From assembly GCA_017656185.1 (NCBI GenBank), contig JACDOK010000006.1, forward strand, positions 1 to 64,000: a stretch of DNA of 64,000 nt. Reading direction: 5' to 3'. The position numbers and the translations under genes are program-made. How positions within the stretch are numbered: position 1 is the stretch's first letter; each line of letters starts with the position of its first letter. The notes beneath the pieces are model-generated. The model saw nothing but the letters and a program-made list of their open reading frames with translations. It searched no databases and was not told where the DNA came from. The stretch is from Peptococcaceae bacterium. Its GTDB lineage: Bacteria; Bacillota; Desulfotomaculia; Desulfotomaculales; JACDOK01. Of this stretch, positions 7,400 through 16,181 are shown piece after piece.

Positions 7400-7731
7400 G
7401 CGGCAAAGCCGCTGTAATACGCTCGCACCGGAGTGCTCGCTGAGATACGGCCAGCGGAGCTGGCCTGAGATACGGCGCTGGCGCGCCTGCGATACACTCG
7501 TATTAAACACTCGCTGTGATAGCCCGGCATTTAAGCCGGGCTTAACTATTACATATGGTGTTGTATCCATAGAAGCTAACAGACCACTAAGGTGTATCAT
7601 AGGCTCAGCACCTAGGAAAGCCTTTAAAAGGTTAGCCTTATACTGAGTATGGAGCCGTATCACAGTAGAGCCCATAGGCGAAACGTATCACAGCGCTGTA
7701 AAGCGCGTATTACAGTCCAGCTTTGCTGGAC
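7400..7731. repeat. Array of small hairpins separated by TGTGATAC-type octamers (two opposed arms)
   Basis: Between the convergent genes fbp and rnhA. The left arm (plus) has octamers at 7413 (TGTAATAC), 7441 and 7466 (TGAGATAC), 7488 (TGCGATAC) and 7515 (TGTGATAG), separated by different short palindromes, e.g. GCGGCaaaGCCGC, GGCCAGCggaGCTGGCC and GGCGCtggcGCGCC, ending in AGCCCGGC/GCCGGGCT. The right arm carries the inverse octamer GTATCACA at 7657 and 7685 and GTATTACA at 7707, with GCGC..GCGC and GTCCAGCtttGCTGGAC between and after. The 330 bp contain no gene. The outer hairpins may act as terminators for the two genes. Confidence 0.8.
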
Positions 7732-7734
7732 GTC

Positions 7735-8160
7735 TTACTGCTTACTGTATTTGTCTAATACCCGATTTACCAACGCATCTGCCTCTTTGTTGTATTCACG
7801 TTTAACATGGTGCAGTCTAAGGGTAATTTCGGGGTGGGCCTGCAGCTTTTTTCGTATCTTAAGTGCGATACGGCGCAGGGTTGGTTCTTTAATGCGGTAA
7901 ACGCCATTCCACTGCCGTACCACTAACTGGCTGTCGGCCTGCACGTCGGCTTCAACCGGGCCGTGCTCTCTCGCCAACTCGATCAATATATCCACCGCGT
8001 GGTCCAGGGACGACCACTCGGCAAAGTTATTGGTGGCCGTTCCCAGGTAATGGCTGTCCTTCCGTACCACCTTTCCGGTTTCGTCCCTTATCACTACTCC
8101 CAGGGCGGCCGGGCCGGGGTTACCCCGGCTGCCCCCATCTATGCCTACAAAAAACTTCAT
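7735..8160 (-). CDS. rnhA: Ribonuclease HI
   Basis: A 141-residue RNase H fold enzyme that cleaves the RNA strand of RNA/DNA hybrids. The DEDD catalytic set is visible: 'GIDGGSRGNPGPAA' (first Asp), 'NNFAEW' (Glu), 'VQADSQLV' (Asp) and 'NKEADALVNR' (last Asp). The ATG start directly follows the stop of the FlhB-like gene, so the two are translationally linked as the last members of a three-gene operon. The last codons and stop (agt aag cag taa) lie inside a heptad repeat (AGTAAGC), see findings. In Bacillus the equivalent FliK/FlhB-like pair sits beside rnhB, so an rnh gene here fits a conserved neighbourhood. Confidence 0.93.
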   Translation of the reverse strand: MKFFVGIDGGSRGNPGPAALGVVIRDETGKVVRKDSHYLGTATNNFAEWSSLDHAVDILIELAREHGPVEADVQADSQLVVRQWNGVYRIKEPTLRRIALKIRKKLQAHPEITLRLHHVKREYNKEADALVNRVLDKYSKQ

Positions 8161-8451
8161 TTACTGCTCCTCGCCTTCTTTCTTTCGAATTGCCTCGTTT
8201 TCCAACCGGTACACCCAGGCAATAACCTGTGCCACGGCTTCATACAATACCGGGGGTATTTCCTGCCGTACTCCCAGAGCCGTCAAGGTACAGGCAAGTT
8301 CCGGATCTTCGTACACCGGTACCCCGGCCTTTCTGGCCTCCTCTTCGATCAATGCGGCCAACCTGCCGTGCCCCGCCGCCACCACCCGGGGAGCATTATC
8401 CTTTACCGCATCGTATTTCAGGGCTGCCGCTACTTTCTTTTTAAAAGCCAT
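8161..8451 (-). CDS. FlhB-like cytoplasmic tail protein (YlqH type)
   Basis: A 96-residue protein corresponding to the C-terminal cytoplasmic domain of the flagellar export switch FlhB/EscU without its membrane part, as in B. subtilis YlqH. 'AAALKYDAVKDNAPRVVAAG' is the region around the FlhB autocleavage loop; the NPTH motif is replaced by NAPR, so self-cleavage is not expected. 'VPVYEDPELACTLTAL', 'GVRQEIPPVLYEAVAQVIAWVY' matches the helical end of the family. It lies 18 nt after the FliK-like gene and abuts rnhA. No flagellar cluster is nearby. The role is unknown; interaction with the FliK-like partner is inferred. Confidence 0.8.
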   Translation of the reverse strand: MAFKKKVAAALKYDAVKDNAPRVVAAGHGRLAALIEEEARKAGVPVYEDPELACTLTALGVRQEIPPVLYEAVAQVIAWVYRLENEAIRKKEGEEQ

Positions 8452-8469
8452 GCCTCTTCACGCACCACC

Positions 8470-9429
8470 TTAAACCTTAACGTCAAGAGAAACATACCGT
8501 ATCTCATCTGTAGTCTTGAGAAGATCAAAAACCGATCTGACCTGCCGTAAGCCTACCCGGAAATCCCCTACCCGGAACCCGGCCTCGGCCAAGGCAGCCT
8601 GCAGTTCCGGCAGCGCATTTTCAAGAACCCTCGCGAAGCGGTCATCAGAAGGTACTATTTCACCGGAAAGCTCCCGGTTCTCATACTGCAGTACAACCCA
8701 TAAGCCCCCTAAAACCCGGTTTTCCAAGTCCAGCACGATCCTTAATGGGCCATCCGTATTTTCGGAGGCATCACCGTTACCCCCGTAACGCTGCAAAAAC
8801 ACGCGTCCTTGCAAGCGCTCACCGCCGCTTAAAAACAGAGCCAGCAGACTTTCCGTCCCCGAGTGGGCCTCTTGAGACCCGTTTAATATCGCCTGCCCCT
8901 CCGGTTCGGCTCGTTCATCTCCTAAAACAAACCTGAGCACCTTTTGCAAGGCACCGGCCTCGGAAGTAACGTTCAGGCTTCTCAACCACACCTGGGCCTG
9001 CCAAAAGGCCTCCCGCTCGTCAGGGGGTAATGCGGCACCCTCACGCAGCATCCGGCGTACCCACTCCGCATCAACCGGCTGCTGTCGCAGTAAGAGCTGC
9101 TGCACGATAAAGGCGCTGTCGCGTCCGGGAGGCAGCCCCAGGAGCTTGACAATGTCCCGAGCGGTCATACCATCCCTGCCGGGTGCGTCTCCTGCTCGCC
9201 GTACTCTAATTTCGCCATGGGATACATCCTCGATGAGAGCCCAAAATGATGTACCGGGCTGTGAAGGCAAGTGTCCCTGAGCCCGCATCAGTTTGCCGGC
9301 CAGGCTGACGATCCCGCCGCCAATGCCGCGTTCTACCAATGTCAATCGTACTACCTGTCCCGGACCCAACCAGCGAGGCGCGGTAAACCCCGCTCCCTTA
9401 CTCCCCGATACCGGTTTTAAGGGCTGCAT
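8470..9429 (-). CDS. FliK-like / YlqG-type hypothetical protein
   Basis: A protein of about 319 residues with a variable N-terminal half and a C-terminal half (from about residue 220) that follows the pattern of flagellar hook-length control protein C-terminal domains: 'LRIVLDLENRVLGGLWVVLQYENRELSGEIVPSDD', then 'LPELQAALAEAGFRVGDFRV'. It is the first gene of the operon with the FlhB-like protein and rnhA, the order seen for ylqG-ylqH in Bacillus. ATG 9429 is chosen because GTGAGG lies 7 nt upstream; the TTG at 9435 proposed by the track does not fit. The function is unproven; association with the FlhB tail is inferred from family and linkage. Confidence 0.65.
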   Translation of the reverse strand: MQPLKPVSGSKGAGFTAPRWLGPGQVVRLTLVERGIGGGIVSLAGKLMRAQGHLPSQPGTSFWALIEDVSHGEIRVRRAGDAPGRDGMTARDIVKLLGLPPGRDSAFIVQQLLLRQQPVDAEWVRRMLREGAALPPDEREAFWQAQVWLRSLNVTSEAGALQKVLRFVLGDERAEPEGQAILNGSQEAHSGTESLLALFLSGGERLQGRVFLQRYGGNGDASENTDGPLRIVLDLENRVLGGLWVVLQYENRELSGEIVPSDDRFARVLENALPELQAALAEAGFRVGDFRVGLRQVRSVFDLLKTTDEIRYVSLDVKV

Positions 9430-9611
9430 CAACAAACCTCACCCCCACAACGCCAGGCCGGCAGCAACTACCAATATCTTCTCCCCGGGCCGTAAGTTTC
9501 CTCCCGGGAGAATTCCCATTCTCAACGAACGCAACGATATGTCTTGCAGTATATCCACTAGTCAATTAAACTAAATATGAGCTATAAAGTATGCGGCCGG
9601 GAGGTAATTAT

Positions 9612-10079
9612 ATGCAGAGCATTGCCGCTTTTCTACCCCCTATCCCAGTGGTAATAGTCTACACGCTGCTTTTATTATGGGTTTTGGCTCTTATCGCCGC
9701 CAGTCGTATTATCAAGTACCCTTTGTGGGCCGTGGCGTTATCGCTGATGATCCTGACCCTATTTACCGGAACGGCTTACTGTGAACAGCAGATACTGTAC
9801 AAAGACCGGGGACAAGCGATCCTAAAAGAAATTCCCTTTGAAAAATATAACGTAAAGGACATTAACCTTATTAGCGGCCGAAACTGGGCTAACTTTACCA
9901 TTGTGGCTGAAGATATGACTGCACACGTGGAAAAAGCAGAGTATAAAATTGATAAGGAAACAGAAAAGCCTTACGCTAAAGCCAGAAAACTTGATCGTGA
10001 CCTGCCTGTGGAGGAGGGAGGTTTGAAGGCCGGGTTTTATAAGGTCACATTGTATCTGCCGCCGGATTACAAACAGTAG
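9612..10079 (+). CDS. Membrane-anchored protein of unknown function
   Basis: A 155-residue protein with two adjacent N-terminal membrane segments ('VVIVYTLLLLWVLALIAA' and 'PLWAVALSLMILTLFTGTAY') and a polar C-terminal domain of about 100 residues. The chosen ATG has GGGAGGT 7 nt upstream; the track start at 9591 is earlier and lacks an SD. The C-terminal domain (CEQQILYKDRGQAIL to the end) has no motif I recognise. It is a single gene flanked by oppositely oriented transcription units. Confidence 0.7.
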   Translation: MQSIAAFLPPIPVVIVYTLLLLWVLALIAASRIIKYPLWAVALSLMILTLFTGTAYCEQQILYKDRGQAILKEIPFEKYNVKDINLISGRNWANFTIVAEDMTAHVEKAEYKIDKETEKPYAKARKLDRDLPVEEGGLKAGFYKVTLYLPPDYKQ

Positions 10080-10166
10080 AGATCTGGTCGAGATTTATAG
10101 AATATTCGGTTGAATATGCGATGAAATATACAATTGTTTTCTCTTAGGCATTCCTTTAGGGTCAAC

Positions 10167-10190
10167 GGGAGGGTTGCAAACCCTCCCTTA
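10167..10190. terminator. Hairpin between convergent genes
   Basis: GGGAGGGTT-gc-AAACCCTCCC forms a strong stem midway between the plus-strand membrane protein and the minus-strand CPBP protease. The T tail is weak on both sides. Confidence 0.55.
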
Positions 10191-10209
10191 ACATTCTATA
10201 TAAGAGAGA

Positions 10210-10842
10210 TTATCTGGTAGGAAATAAGATGAAGATGCTTACCGTCCACAGGGCGTGGGATATGATCAGGGGAACAATGCTTCTTTCCCTCATAAAGATA
10301 TAACCCCAGAAAAGACCGGCTACCAAAGCCGCCATAACGAGCATGAAGTTACCCGAAATAGCATGCACCCCGCCGTAAATGGCGGCCCCCAAGATCCAGC
10401 CGGGCACCGGTCCCAACTTCTGGTCCAACCAGCGCTGCAAAAAGCCGCGCCAGTAGATCTCCTCCGCGGGGCTTGTTACAAAGAGCAGTATCAAAGCAAT
10501 CAGCCAGACCTGGTTTTGGGAGCGGAGATCGTAAATGGACGATACCTGCGGCGGCGCAAAACTGAAGAGCATTGCCGACAGGGTATCACCCAGCCAGAAA
10601 ATAGCATACAGCACCGCCACCGACAGCACGCCCAACAAAACAGCTCTGGGGTTGACTTCTTCCCTGGTAAAAGGAGCACCATAAAAGATAACCGAAAGCA
10701 CCGCCAGTGTGGCAGCCGCTACAGCCATGGAATACCAAAAATTAAACAATTGTAAACCAAAAATCACATACCAAAAAATAGCCGCCAGTATTACTGTAAA
10801 TAACGCGGGTCTATTGTTAATACGCCGTTCCCTAGTCAGCAA
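10210..10842 (-). CDS. CPBP-family intramembrane glutamic protease (CAAX protease-like)
   Basis: A 210-residue polytopic membrane protein with about six membrane segments. The three conserved motifs of the Abi/CPBP (Rce1-like) family are present: 'PAEEIYWRGFLQ' (the EExxxR motif), 'YGGVHAIS' (FxxxH) and 'ISHALW' (HxxxN/B-type His). Members are membrane proteases or bacteriocin-immunity proteins; the substrate here is unknown. It lies 11 nt downstream of menA on the same strand, so the two are probably co-transcribed. Confidence 0.88.
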   Translation of the reverse strand: MLTRERRINNRPALFTVILAAIFWYVIFGLQLFNFWYSMAVAAATLAVLSVIFYGAPFTREEVNPRAVLLGVLSVAVLYAIFWLGDTLSAMLFSFAPPQVSSIYDLRSQNQVWLIALILLFVTSPAEEIYWRGFLQRWLDQKLGPVPGWILGAAIYGGVHAISGNFMLVMAALVAGLFWGYIFMRERSIVPLIISHALWTVSIFILFPTR

Positions 10843-10853
10843 AAGATTACCTC

Positions 10854-11750
10854 CTAAAGCCAGATGGCTACCAGAATACCAAGAGCGAACAGGGTGCCAA
10901 ACTGAAAGTGAAATTGCGCCGCTTTTTGTTCCAGAGTCTCAATAGAAGCCCAATCCCCAACCAGCCCTTGCCGCGCCTGTTTAAAAATCTTAACAGCCTC
11001 GGGTACGGCCAATAAGATGCTTAAAATCGTCCAAACCGGCAATATTCCGAAGGCTACCAAAACAACCACACAGGCAAACGGCAAGATATTAAGCAGGTAG
11101 TATAATTTAATACCGTTCTGGCGACCCGTGAAAATAGCCCCCGTCTTAACACCCGCCTTTATATCGTGCTCCAGATCCCGCAAATCATTGGAATGTAAAA
11201 TAGCCGATACTAAGAAGCCGATCGGAAGAGACACCAGTACCGCACTCCAGCTGTGAAAACCCGTTTGCACGTAATAGGACGCCCAAACCATAACCGGCCC
11301 CATGAGGAAAAATACCAGTAATGAACCAAGGCCTTTGTATTTATACGCCAAACCGCCGGTATAATGGTAACCGGCCAGAATGCCGAAAAGTCCTACCAGT
11401 AATAAAACAATACCCCGCAAAGTCATCAGGTAAATCCCTATAGCTAAAGCAAGACCAAAACAGACGAAACCCATAAATAATACCTTGTAAGGTTCGATCC
11501 AGTTTTTAATTAAGACAGGAGCAGTATTTACCCAATCTTCGGTATCTACGCCATTTTTGTAATCATAATAGGTGTTAACCAGATTGGTCCCCGCTTGAAT
11601 CAAAACTCCCCCAATCAAGGTCAACAAAAAGAGCCCCACGTTAAAATAGCCCTGGTAAGCGGCCCAAATGCCGCCCAGTGTTACCGGTACAATGGCCGCC
11701 GTAAAAGACCACGGTCTAAAGGCAATAAACCACTTGTACTTTGCGTCCAT
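10854..11750 (-). CDS. menA: 1,4-dihydroxy-2-naphthoate polyprenyltransferase (UbiA family)
   Basis: A 298-residue membrane enzyme with eight to nine membrane segments. UbiA-family prenyltransferases attach a polyprenyl chain to an aromatic ring; MenA does so in menaquinone synthesis. The first Asp-rich motif is 'NTYYDYKNGVD' and the second is 'SNDLRDLEHDIKAG'. 'FRPWSFTAAIVPVTLGG' at the N-terminus matches MenA orthologues. The SD AAAGGGG precedes the ATG. Menaquinone is the expected electron donor to the Qmo complex encoded at 53-58 kb. Other men genes are not in the window, so another aromatic acceptor cannot be excluded. Confidence 0.85.
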   Translation of the reverse strand: MDAKYKWFIAFRPWSFTAAIVPVTLGGIWAAYQGYFNVGLFLLTLIGGVLIQAGTNLVNTYYDYKNGVDTEDWVNTAPVLIKNWIEPYKVLFMGFVCFGLALAIGIYLMTLRGIVLLLVGLFGILAGYHYTGGLAYKYKGLGSLLVFFLMGPVMVWASYYVQTGFHSWSAVLVSLPIGFLVSAILHSNDLRDLEHDIKAGVKTGAIFTGRQNGIKLYYLLNILPFACVVVLVAFGILPVWTILSILLAVPEAVKIFKQARQGLVGDWASIETLEQKAAQFHFQFGTLFALGILVAIWL

Positions 11751-11921
11751 AGACCTAACCCCTTTCCCTAACGCTTCCTTTTTAATTTTACTGGGGCCTG
11801 GTCATTGGAACAATACTAAATACCTAATTGATAAAAACTTGGGAGCTATGGGGGGATTTCATTATGGCCATTAGGGTTAACATAGAAGCCAGGGAAGCAG
11901 AATTACCCTCGGCTACTGCCC

Positions 11922-11952
11922 CAAAAATAAAAAAACCGCAAATTCTTGCGGT
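11922..11952 (-). terminator. Terminator downstream of tRNA-Thr
   Basis: On the minus strand ACCGCAA-gaat-TTGCGGT is followed by seven T residues, 17 nt beyond the tRNA 3' end. Confidence 0.85.
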
Positions 11953-11968
11953 AATTAGCTTGATAAAA

Positions 11969-12044
11969 TGGAGCTGGCGGTCGGACTTGAACCGACGACC
12001 TATGCATTACGAGTGCATTGCTCTACCGACTGAGCTACGCCAGC
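11969..12044 (-). tRNA. tRNA-Thr (anticodon CGT)
   Basis: The cloverleaf is complete on the minus strand: acceptor GCTGGCG/CGCCAGC, D arm GCTC..GAGC, anticodon stem ATGCA/TGCAT with loop CTCGTAA (anticodon CGT, reading ACG), T arm GTCGG TTCAAGT CCGAC, and encoded CCA. It is 76 nt, followed by its own terminator. Confidence 0.97.
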
Positions 12045-12125
12045 ATTTTAACAGCTAAAGTCGCATATATTATTTTACTAAGAAAGAATATACCTGTCAA
12101 TGGACTCTGTACCGCGTTACCATAC

Positions 12126-12190
12126 CCAGCAAGCAGTAAGCAGGAAGCAGCAAAAGTTCTATGCACTACTCACTGCTCACTGCTTACTCC
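12126..12190. repeat. Inverted pair of AGTAAGC-type heptad repeats
   Basis: Plus-oriented heptads (AGCAAGCAGTAAGCAGGAAGC) at 12126-12147 face minus-oriented heptads (AGTGAGC/AGTAAGC) at 12166-12190, and the two arms could pair as a hairpin. The minus arm begins at the stop codon of the 12184 gene. Confidence 0.7.
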
Positions 12191-12465
12191 TCACCGTTCA
12201 CCGCCCAAGTGTTCAATGCGATCCTTCCCTGCGGTGTAAGCCGCCATAGTATACCGTCAAACTTGACTAATCCTCTTGATTCCAAAAACTGCAGTTCGCG
12301 GCGGACGATCCACTGTGCCGGCGGAATTTCTTGGTCCGGCACGTTAATTATCTCCCATGGCTGTACCGTTACGGCATATGCCACGTCCCCCTCGTCGGCC
12401 GCAGTCACTATAGCAAGAAACTGCAATATTTCCATCTGTCTTGTTGACAGTCTATTCTGCGGCAA
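12184..12465 (-). CDS. Small winged-helix-like protein of unknown function
   Basis: A 93-residue protein starting at TTG 12465 with GGGAGG 8 nt upstream. The pattern 'STRQMEILQFLAIVTAADEGDVAYAV', then 'QWIVRRELQFLESRGLVKFDGILWRLTPQGRIAL' resembles a winged helix (helices followed by a beta-wing 'VKFDGILWRLTPQG') as in PadR/MarR-like regulators, but no specific family is recognised. It is 30 nt downstream of the helical protein gene at 12496 and probably co-transcribed. Its stop codon lies in a heptad repeat. Confidence 0.6.
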   Translation of the reverse strand: MPQNRLSTRQMEILQFLAIVTAADEGDVAYAVTVQPWEIINVPDQEIPPAQWIVRRELQFLESRGLVKFDGILWRLTPQGRIALNTWAVNGEE

Positions 12466-12495
12466 ACCCCGTGCCTCCCGCTCAGGGATCAGGTC

Positions 12496-13107
12496 TTACT
12501 CCATAATTGTTTCGGAGCATGCCTTAGCAGAAACCATTTGTGCGAGATTACCCAGTGACATTGCTATGACAGCCAGTTGTTCCAAAAATTGCTCCTGCTG
12601 CCGGCCGATTTTGATGCCGTGATCCTTAATATACTTACATGCCCCGGCATAAGTATGGGCTAAATTATTAAAGGCTTTAGCACTGCCCTGCATAATCGTA
12701 ACCAGTTCCTCGCGGGCATAGCGATAAGCCTCTTCGTCCCATTCCCGGTCTCCCCACTCGTCTTCAGGCAATAAGGCTAACAGAAATTCCACTTGAGCCG
12801 CAATGTCATCCAGGGCGTCCTGGGCCCGGCGGGTTTCCCAAAACATTGCTCCCATTTGTGAAATTATTTCCTCGGGTAAAGATCCCTCGTACCTGTTTCC
12901 GTTTAAGTAGTGTATCAGCTTGCGCTGCAAACGTGCCACCGACCCGATCAGTTCCCCGCCGGCGATAACGCAGCATTTTGCCAGGTGGATCAAATCTTCG
13001 GCATCAGCTGCAAACATACTCATTGTATAAGACATCTCGTCTTTAATATAAAATTTGTTAATTGATACCACTTTATCAGCCTTGTTTCTTTTTTCAGAAT
13101 CGTCCAT
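12496..13107 (-). CDS. Helical protein of unknown function
   Basis: A protein of about 203 residues, predominantly helical with many acidic residues ('LLPEDEWGDREWDEEAYRYAREELVTIM') and no membrane segment. ATG 13107 is preferred to the track's GTG 13116. No family is recognised; helical bundles of this kind can be PhoU-like or sporulation-related, but no motif supports either. It is the first gene of a two-gene unit with the small winged-helix-like protein. Confidence 0.6.
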   Translation of the reverse strand: MDDSEKRNKADKVVSINKFYIKDEMSYTMSMFAADAEDLIHLAKCCVIAGGELIGSVARLQRKLIHYLNGNRYEGSLPEEIISQMGAMFWETRRAQDALDDIAAQVEFLLALLPEDEWGDREWDEEAYRYAREELVTIMQGSAKAFNNLAHTYAGACKYIKDHGIKIGRQQEQFLEQLAVIAMSLGNLAQMVSAKACSETIME

Positions 13108-13259
13108 TAAGCACACCGCCTTGTGAATGTTATCTTATACACAAAACCAGTGCTAAAAACAACCTTGCCCTATTTTAAGATGTGCTTCGACACTGACCGA
13201 CCACTTCCCTTCCGGTGTCACAAAAATTGCACCCGCTCCCCAACACTCAATGGACATAC

Positions 13260-13498
13260 AGTAGAGATCCGGTAGATATACGTAGACGACGAAAAGGCCT
13301 GCGCTTCAGGCGCAGGCCTTCTTATATATACTGTACTAGTTCCTCCAAGCCCCGGGCGGGCGCGGAAACCCGCCTCTACATCCTCAGTGAACAGTAAGCA
13401 GGAAACAGTGAACAGTATGGGAGCCTTTGTAAGGCTCCCGCGGCATATTAGCAAGACCCTAAAGCCCTGCTTACTGCTTACTGCTTACTCCTTACTCC
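13260..13498. repeat. Repeat-rich intergenic region downstream of leuS: shared 18-mer, two hairpins and heptad arrays
   Basis: The 390-bp gap after leuS holds, in order: CAGTAGAGATCCGGTAGA at 13260-13277, the exact reverse complement of a segment near 25287; hairpin AAGGCCTGCGC-ttcag-GCGCAGGCCTT (13294-13320); plus-oriented heptads (GTGAACAGTAAGCAGGAAACA, 13387-13415); perfect 9-bp hairpin GGGAGCCTTtgtAAGGCTCCC (13419-13439), a candidate leuS terminator without a T tail; and minus-oriented AGTAAGC/AGTAAGG heptads running into the leuS stop codon. No gene was seen. Confidence 0.7.
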
Positions 13499-15973
13499 TT
13501 ACTTTACTACCACATTCACCAGTTTTTTAGGTACGGTAATCACCTTTATGACCTTTTTCCCTTCAACCAGTTGCTTAATTTTCTCCAACCCCAGCGCTTT
13601 TTCCTCCATCTGCTTCCGCCCGATATCGGCAGGTACCACCATGCGATCCCGCACCTTACCGTTAACCTGTACCACGATCGTAATTTCTTCTTCGACCACC
13701 TGAGCAGGATCATATTCCGGCCACGGCTGGCGGTGGATACTCGTCGTATGTCCAGTCATTTCCCATAATTCTTCCGTTATAAAAGGCGCAAAGGGTGCCA
13801 GTAACAACAACAGCTTTTCTACAGCTTCCCGCAGGACGGCGGGGTCCCGGTCCACCTGCGGCAGATCACGGTACTGGTACAGGGCGTTGACCAGCTCCAT
13901 AATGGCACTGATGGCGGTATTGAACTGGAAACGTTTTTCAATATCTTCCGTAACCTTCTGAATGGTCTGGTGAGTGACCCGTCGCATCGCGCGATGAGCG
14001 CCAACAACCTTGTCCGACGGCTCGGGAGCATCTTTGAATTCATCCGCTACGCTGGCTACCAAGCGCCAAACTCTTTGCAAGAAGCGGTACGCTCCTTCGA
14101 CACCCTGATCGGACCACTCCAGGTCACGCTCCGGGGGCGCCGCGAACAGGATAAACAACCGTGTAGTGTCAGCCCCGTATTCCGCCAGAATATCTTCGGG
14201 ACTGACCACGTTACCCTTTGATTTGGACATTTTGGCGCCGTCTTTTAATACCATTCCCTGCGTCAGCAAGTTCTGGAAAGGCTCATCCACATTAATTAAA
14301 TTTATATCATAGAGGAACTTCGTAAAGAAACGGGAATAGAGCAGGTGCAGGATGGCATGTTCCACGCCGCCGATATACTGGTCAACCGGCATCCACTGAC
14401 CGGCCAGCTCGACATCCCAAGGTTTTTCTTCATTCCGGGGGCTGATATAGCGCAAATAGTACCAGGAAGAGTCAATAAAAGTATCCATGGTATCGGTTTC
14501 CCGGCGGGCTTCCCCGCCACAGGAAGGACAGGTGGTTTGGACGAACTCTTTACACTCAACCAGGGGGGACTGTCCGGTAGGTTTGAAGTCCACATCAAAA
14601 GGCAAAGTCACCGGCAGATCCTCTTCCGGCACCGGTACGGTACCACACCGGTCGCAGTAAATAATGGGAATCGGTGCTCCCCAGTAGCGCTGCCGGGAAA
14701 TTAACCAGTCACGCAACCGGAAAGTAACACGATGCCTTCCGATACCCTGTTCTTCCAGGGTGCGTGTCACGGCTCCGATGGCCTCATCGTTAGGCATACC
14801 GTTGAACGGCCCGGAGTTATCCAATACCCCCGGTCCGGTATAAGCTTCTGTCATAGCGGCAGAGTCCAGCTTTTCTCCCTCTGGCTGAATGACCACTTTT
14901 ATCGGCAACCGGTATTTTGTGGCGAATTCAAAGTCACGCTGGTCGTGTGCCGGCACCCCCATCACACAGCCGGTTCCGTATTCCAGCAGGACGTAATTGG
15001 CAATGTAAATAGGAATCTTGTCCCCGTTGAGAGGATTGGTACAGTACGTACCGATAAACAAGCCTTCTTTCTCACCCTCACCGGAAGTACGGTCGATCTC
15101 GCTCATACGGCGCGCCTTCTGTACAAACTGTTCTACCGCCTCCCGCAGATCGGGGGCCGTTAATTTTTTCACCAGTGGATGCTCCGGGGCTAAGACCATA
15201 TAAGTAACCCCGAACAGGGTATCCGGCCGCGTCGTAAAAACGGTAATTTTTTCGTCGCTGTCTACTACCGGAAAGGTAATCTCGGCGCCCTCACTACGCC
15301 CGATCCAGTTCTTCTGCATAATGCGCACTTTCTCCGGCCATCCCGACAGTTTATCAAGATCCTGCAGCAGTTTGTCCGCGTACTTGGTAATCCGCAAATT
15401 CCACTGCTCCAGTTCGCGGCGCTCCACCGTCGTTTTACAACGCTCGCAGGCCCCCTGCACTACCTGCTCGTTAGCCAGGACAGTGGCACAAGAAGGACAC
15501 CAGTTGACCGGAGCTTTGCGTTTATACGCCAGCCCTTGCTTGTAAAACTGCAGGAATAACCACTGGGTCCAGCGGTAGTAGCCGGGATGACAGGTAGCCA
15601 CCTCGCGGTTCCAATCGTAGCTGATCCCCATTTGTTTCAGCTGTGAACGCATCGCGTCAATGTTTTCCTGTGTCCACTTGGCGGGATGAATACCGTGCTT
15701 AATGGCGGCATTTTCAGCGGGTAAACCGAAGGCGTCCCAACCCATAGGGTGCAAGACATCGTAACCCTGCATGGTTTTAAAACGGGCAACCACGTCACCA
15801 ATAGCGTAGTTGCGCACATGCCCCATATGCAGTTTTCCCGAGGGATAGGGGAACATCTCCAGGCAGTAGTATTTCGGGCGGTTGGACTTATCAGGGACAG
15901 CGTACAGATCGGCAACATCCCACGCTTTACGCCACTTCTCTTCAATCCGGTTAAAATGATATCTCTCTTCCAT
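13499..15973 (-). CDS. leuS: Leucyl-tRNA synthetase
   Basis: An 824-residue class I aminoacyl-tRNA synthetase that charges tRNA-Leu. The HIGH signature appears as '[13 protein letters not shown]' near residue 45 and the KMSKS loop as '[15 protein letters not shown]'. The Zn-ribbon insertion ('[22 protein letters not shown]') and the CP1 editing domain ('[22 protein letters not shown]') are present, as is the C-terminal domain ending '[13 protein letters not shown]'. The length is normal for bacteria. No T-box leader is visible: the tRNA-Ala terminator lies only about 30 nt upstream of the start. The stop codon TAA is part of a heptad repeat array. Confidence 0.98.
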   Translation of the reverse strand: MEERYHFNRIEEKWRKAWDVADLYAVPDKSNRPKYYCLEMFPYPSGKLHMGHVRNYAIGDVVARFKTMQGYDVLHPMGWDAFGLPAENAAIKHGIHPAKWTQENIDAMRSQLKQMGISYDWNREVATCHPGYYRWTQWLFLQFYKQGLAYKRKAPVNWCPSCATVLANEQVVQGACERCKTTVERRELEQWNLRITKYADKLLQDLDKLSGWPEKVRIMQKNWIGRSEGAEITFPVVDSDEKITVFTTRPDTLFGVTYMVLAPEHPLVKKLTAPDLREAVEQFVQKARRMSEIDRTSGEGEKEGLFIGTYCTNPLNGDKIPIYIANYVLLEYGTGCVMGVPAHDQRDFEFATKYRLPIKVVIQPEGEKLDSAAMTEAYTGPGVLDNSGPFNGMPNDEAIGAVTRTLEEQGIGRHRVTFRLRDWLISRQRYWGAPIPIIYCDRCGTVPVPEEDLPVTLPFDVDFKPTGQSPLVECKEFVQTTCPSCGGEARRETDTMDTFIDSSWYYLRYISPRNEEKPWDVELAGQWMPVDQYIGGVEHAILHLLYSRFFTKFLYDINLINVDEPFQNLLTQGMVLKDGAKMSKSKGNVVSPEDILAEYGADTTRLFILFAAPPERDLEWSDQGVEGAYRFLQRVWRLVASVADEFKDAPEPSDKVVGAHRAMRRVTHQTIQKVTEDIEKRFQFNTAISAIMELVNALYQYRDLPQVDRDPAVLREAVEKLLLLLAPFAPFITEELWEMTGHTTSIHRQPWPEYDPAQVVEEEITIVVQVNGKVRDRMVVPADIGRKQMEEKALGLEKIKQLVEGKKVIKVITVPKKLVNVVVK

Positions 15974-16003
15974 CCGGGACCCCCTATGGTACTTAATGTA
16001 CTT

Positions 16004-16043
16004 AATATAACAAAAGCCTCCACCCGTAGAGGATGAGAGGCTT
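16004..16043 (-). terminator. Terminator between tRNA-Ala and leuS
   Basis: On the minus strand AAGCCTC...GAGGCTT is followed by TTGTTATATT, 15 nt beyond the tRNA-Ala 3' end. Confidence 0.75.
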
Positions 16044-16057
16044 CTTCACTCAACTTA

Positions 16058-16132
16058 TGGTGGAGCTGGCGGGGATTGAACCCGCGACCTCTACCATGCC
16101 AAGGTAGCGCGCTCCCACTGCGCCACAGCCCC
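16058..16132 (-). tRNA. tRNA-Ala (anticodon GGC)
   Basis: The cloverleaf on the minus strand has acceptor GGGGCTG/CAGCTCC with the G3:U70 wobble pair that identifies alanine tRNAs, D arm GCGC..GCGC, anticodon stem CTACC/GGTAG with loop TTGGCAT (anticodon GGC), T arm GCGGG TTCAATC CCCGC, and encoded ACCA end. It is 75 nt. Confidence 0.97.
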
Positions 16133-16181
16133 ATCACATTTACAGATTATAAACCAGGACATTTAGAAAGTCAATACAGAG

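Noticed and set aside
7400-7731. CRISPR array
   Set aside because: Repeats are only 8 bp and degenerate, the intervals are palindromic and 14-20 bp, and no cas genes are present.
15974-16003. T-box leader for leuS
   Set aside because: The gap between the tRNA-Ala terminator and leuS is too short and lacks the T-box sequence.
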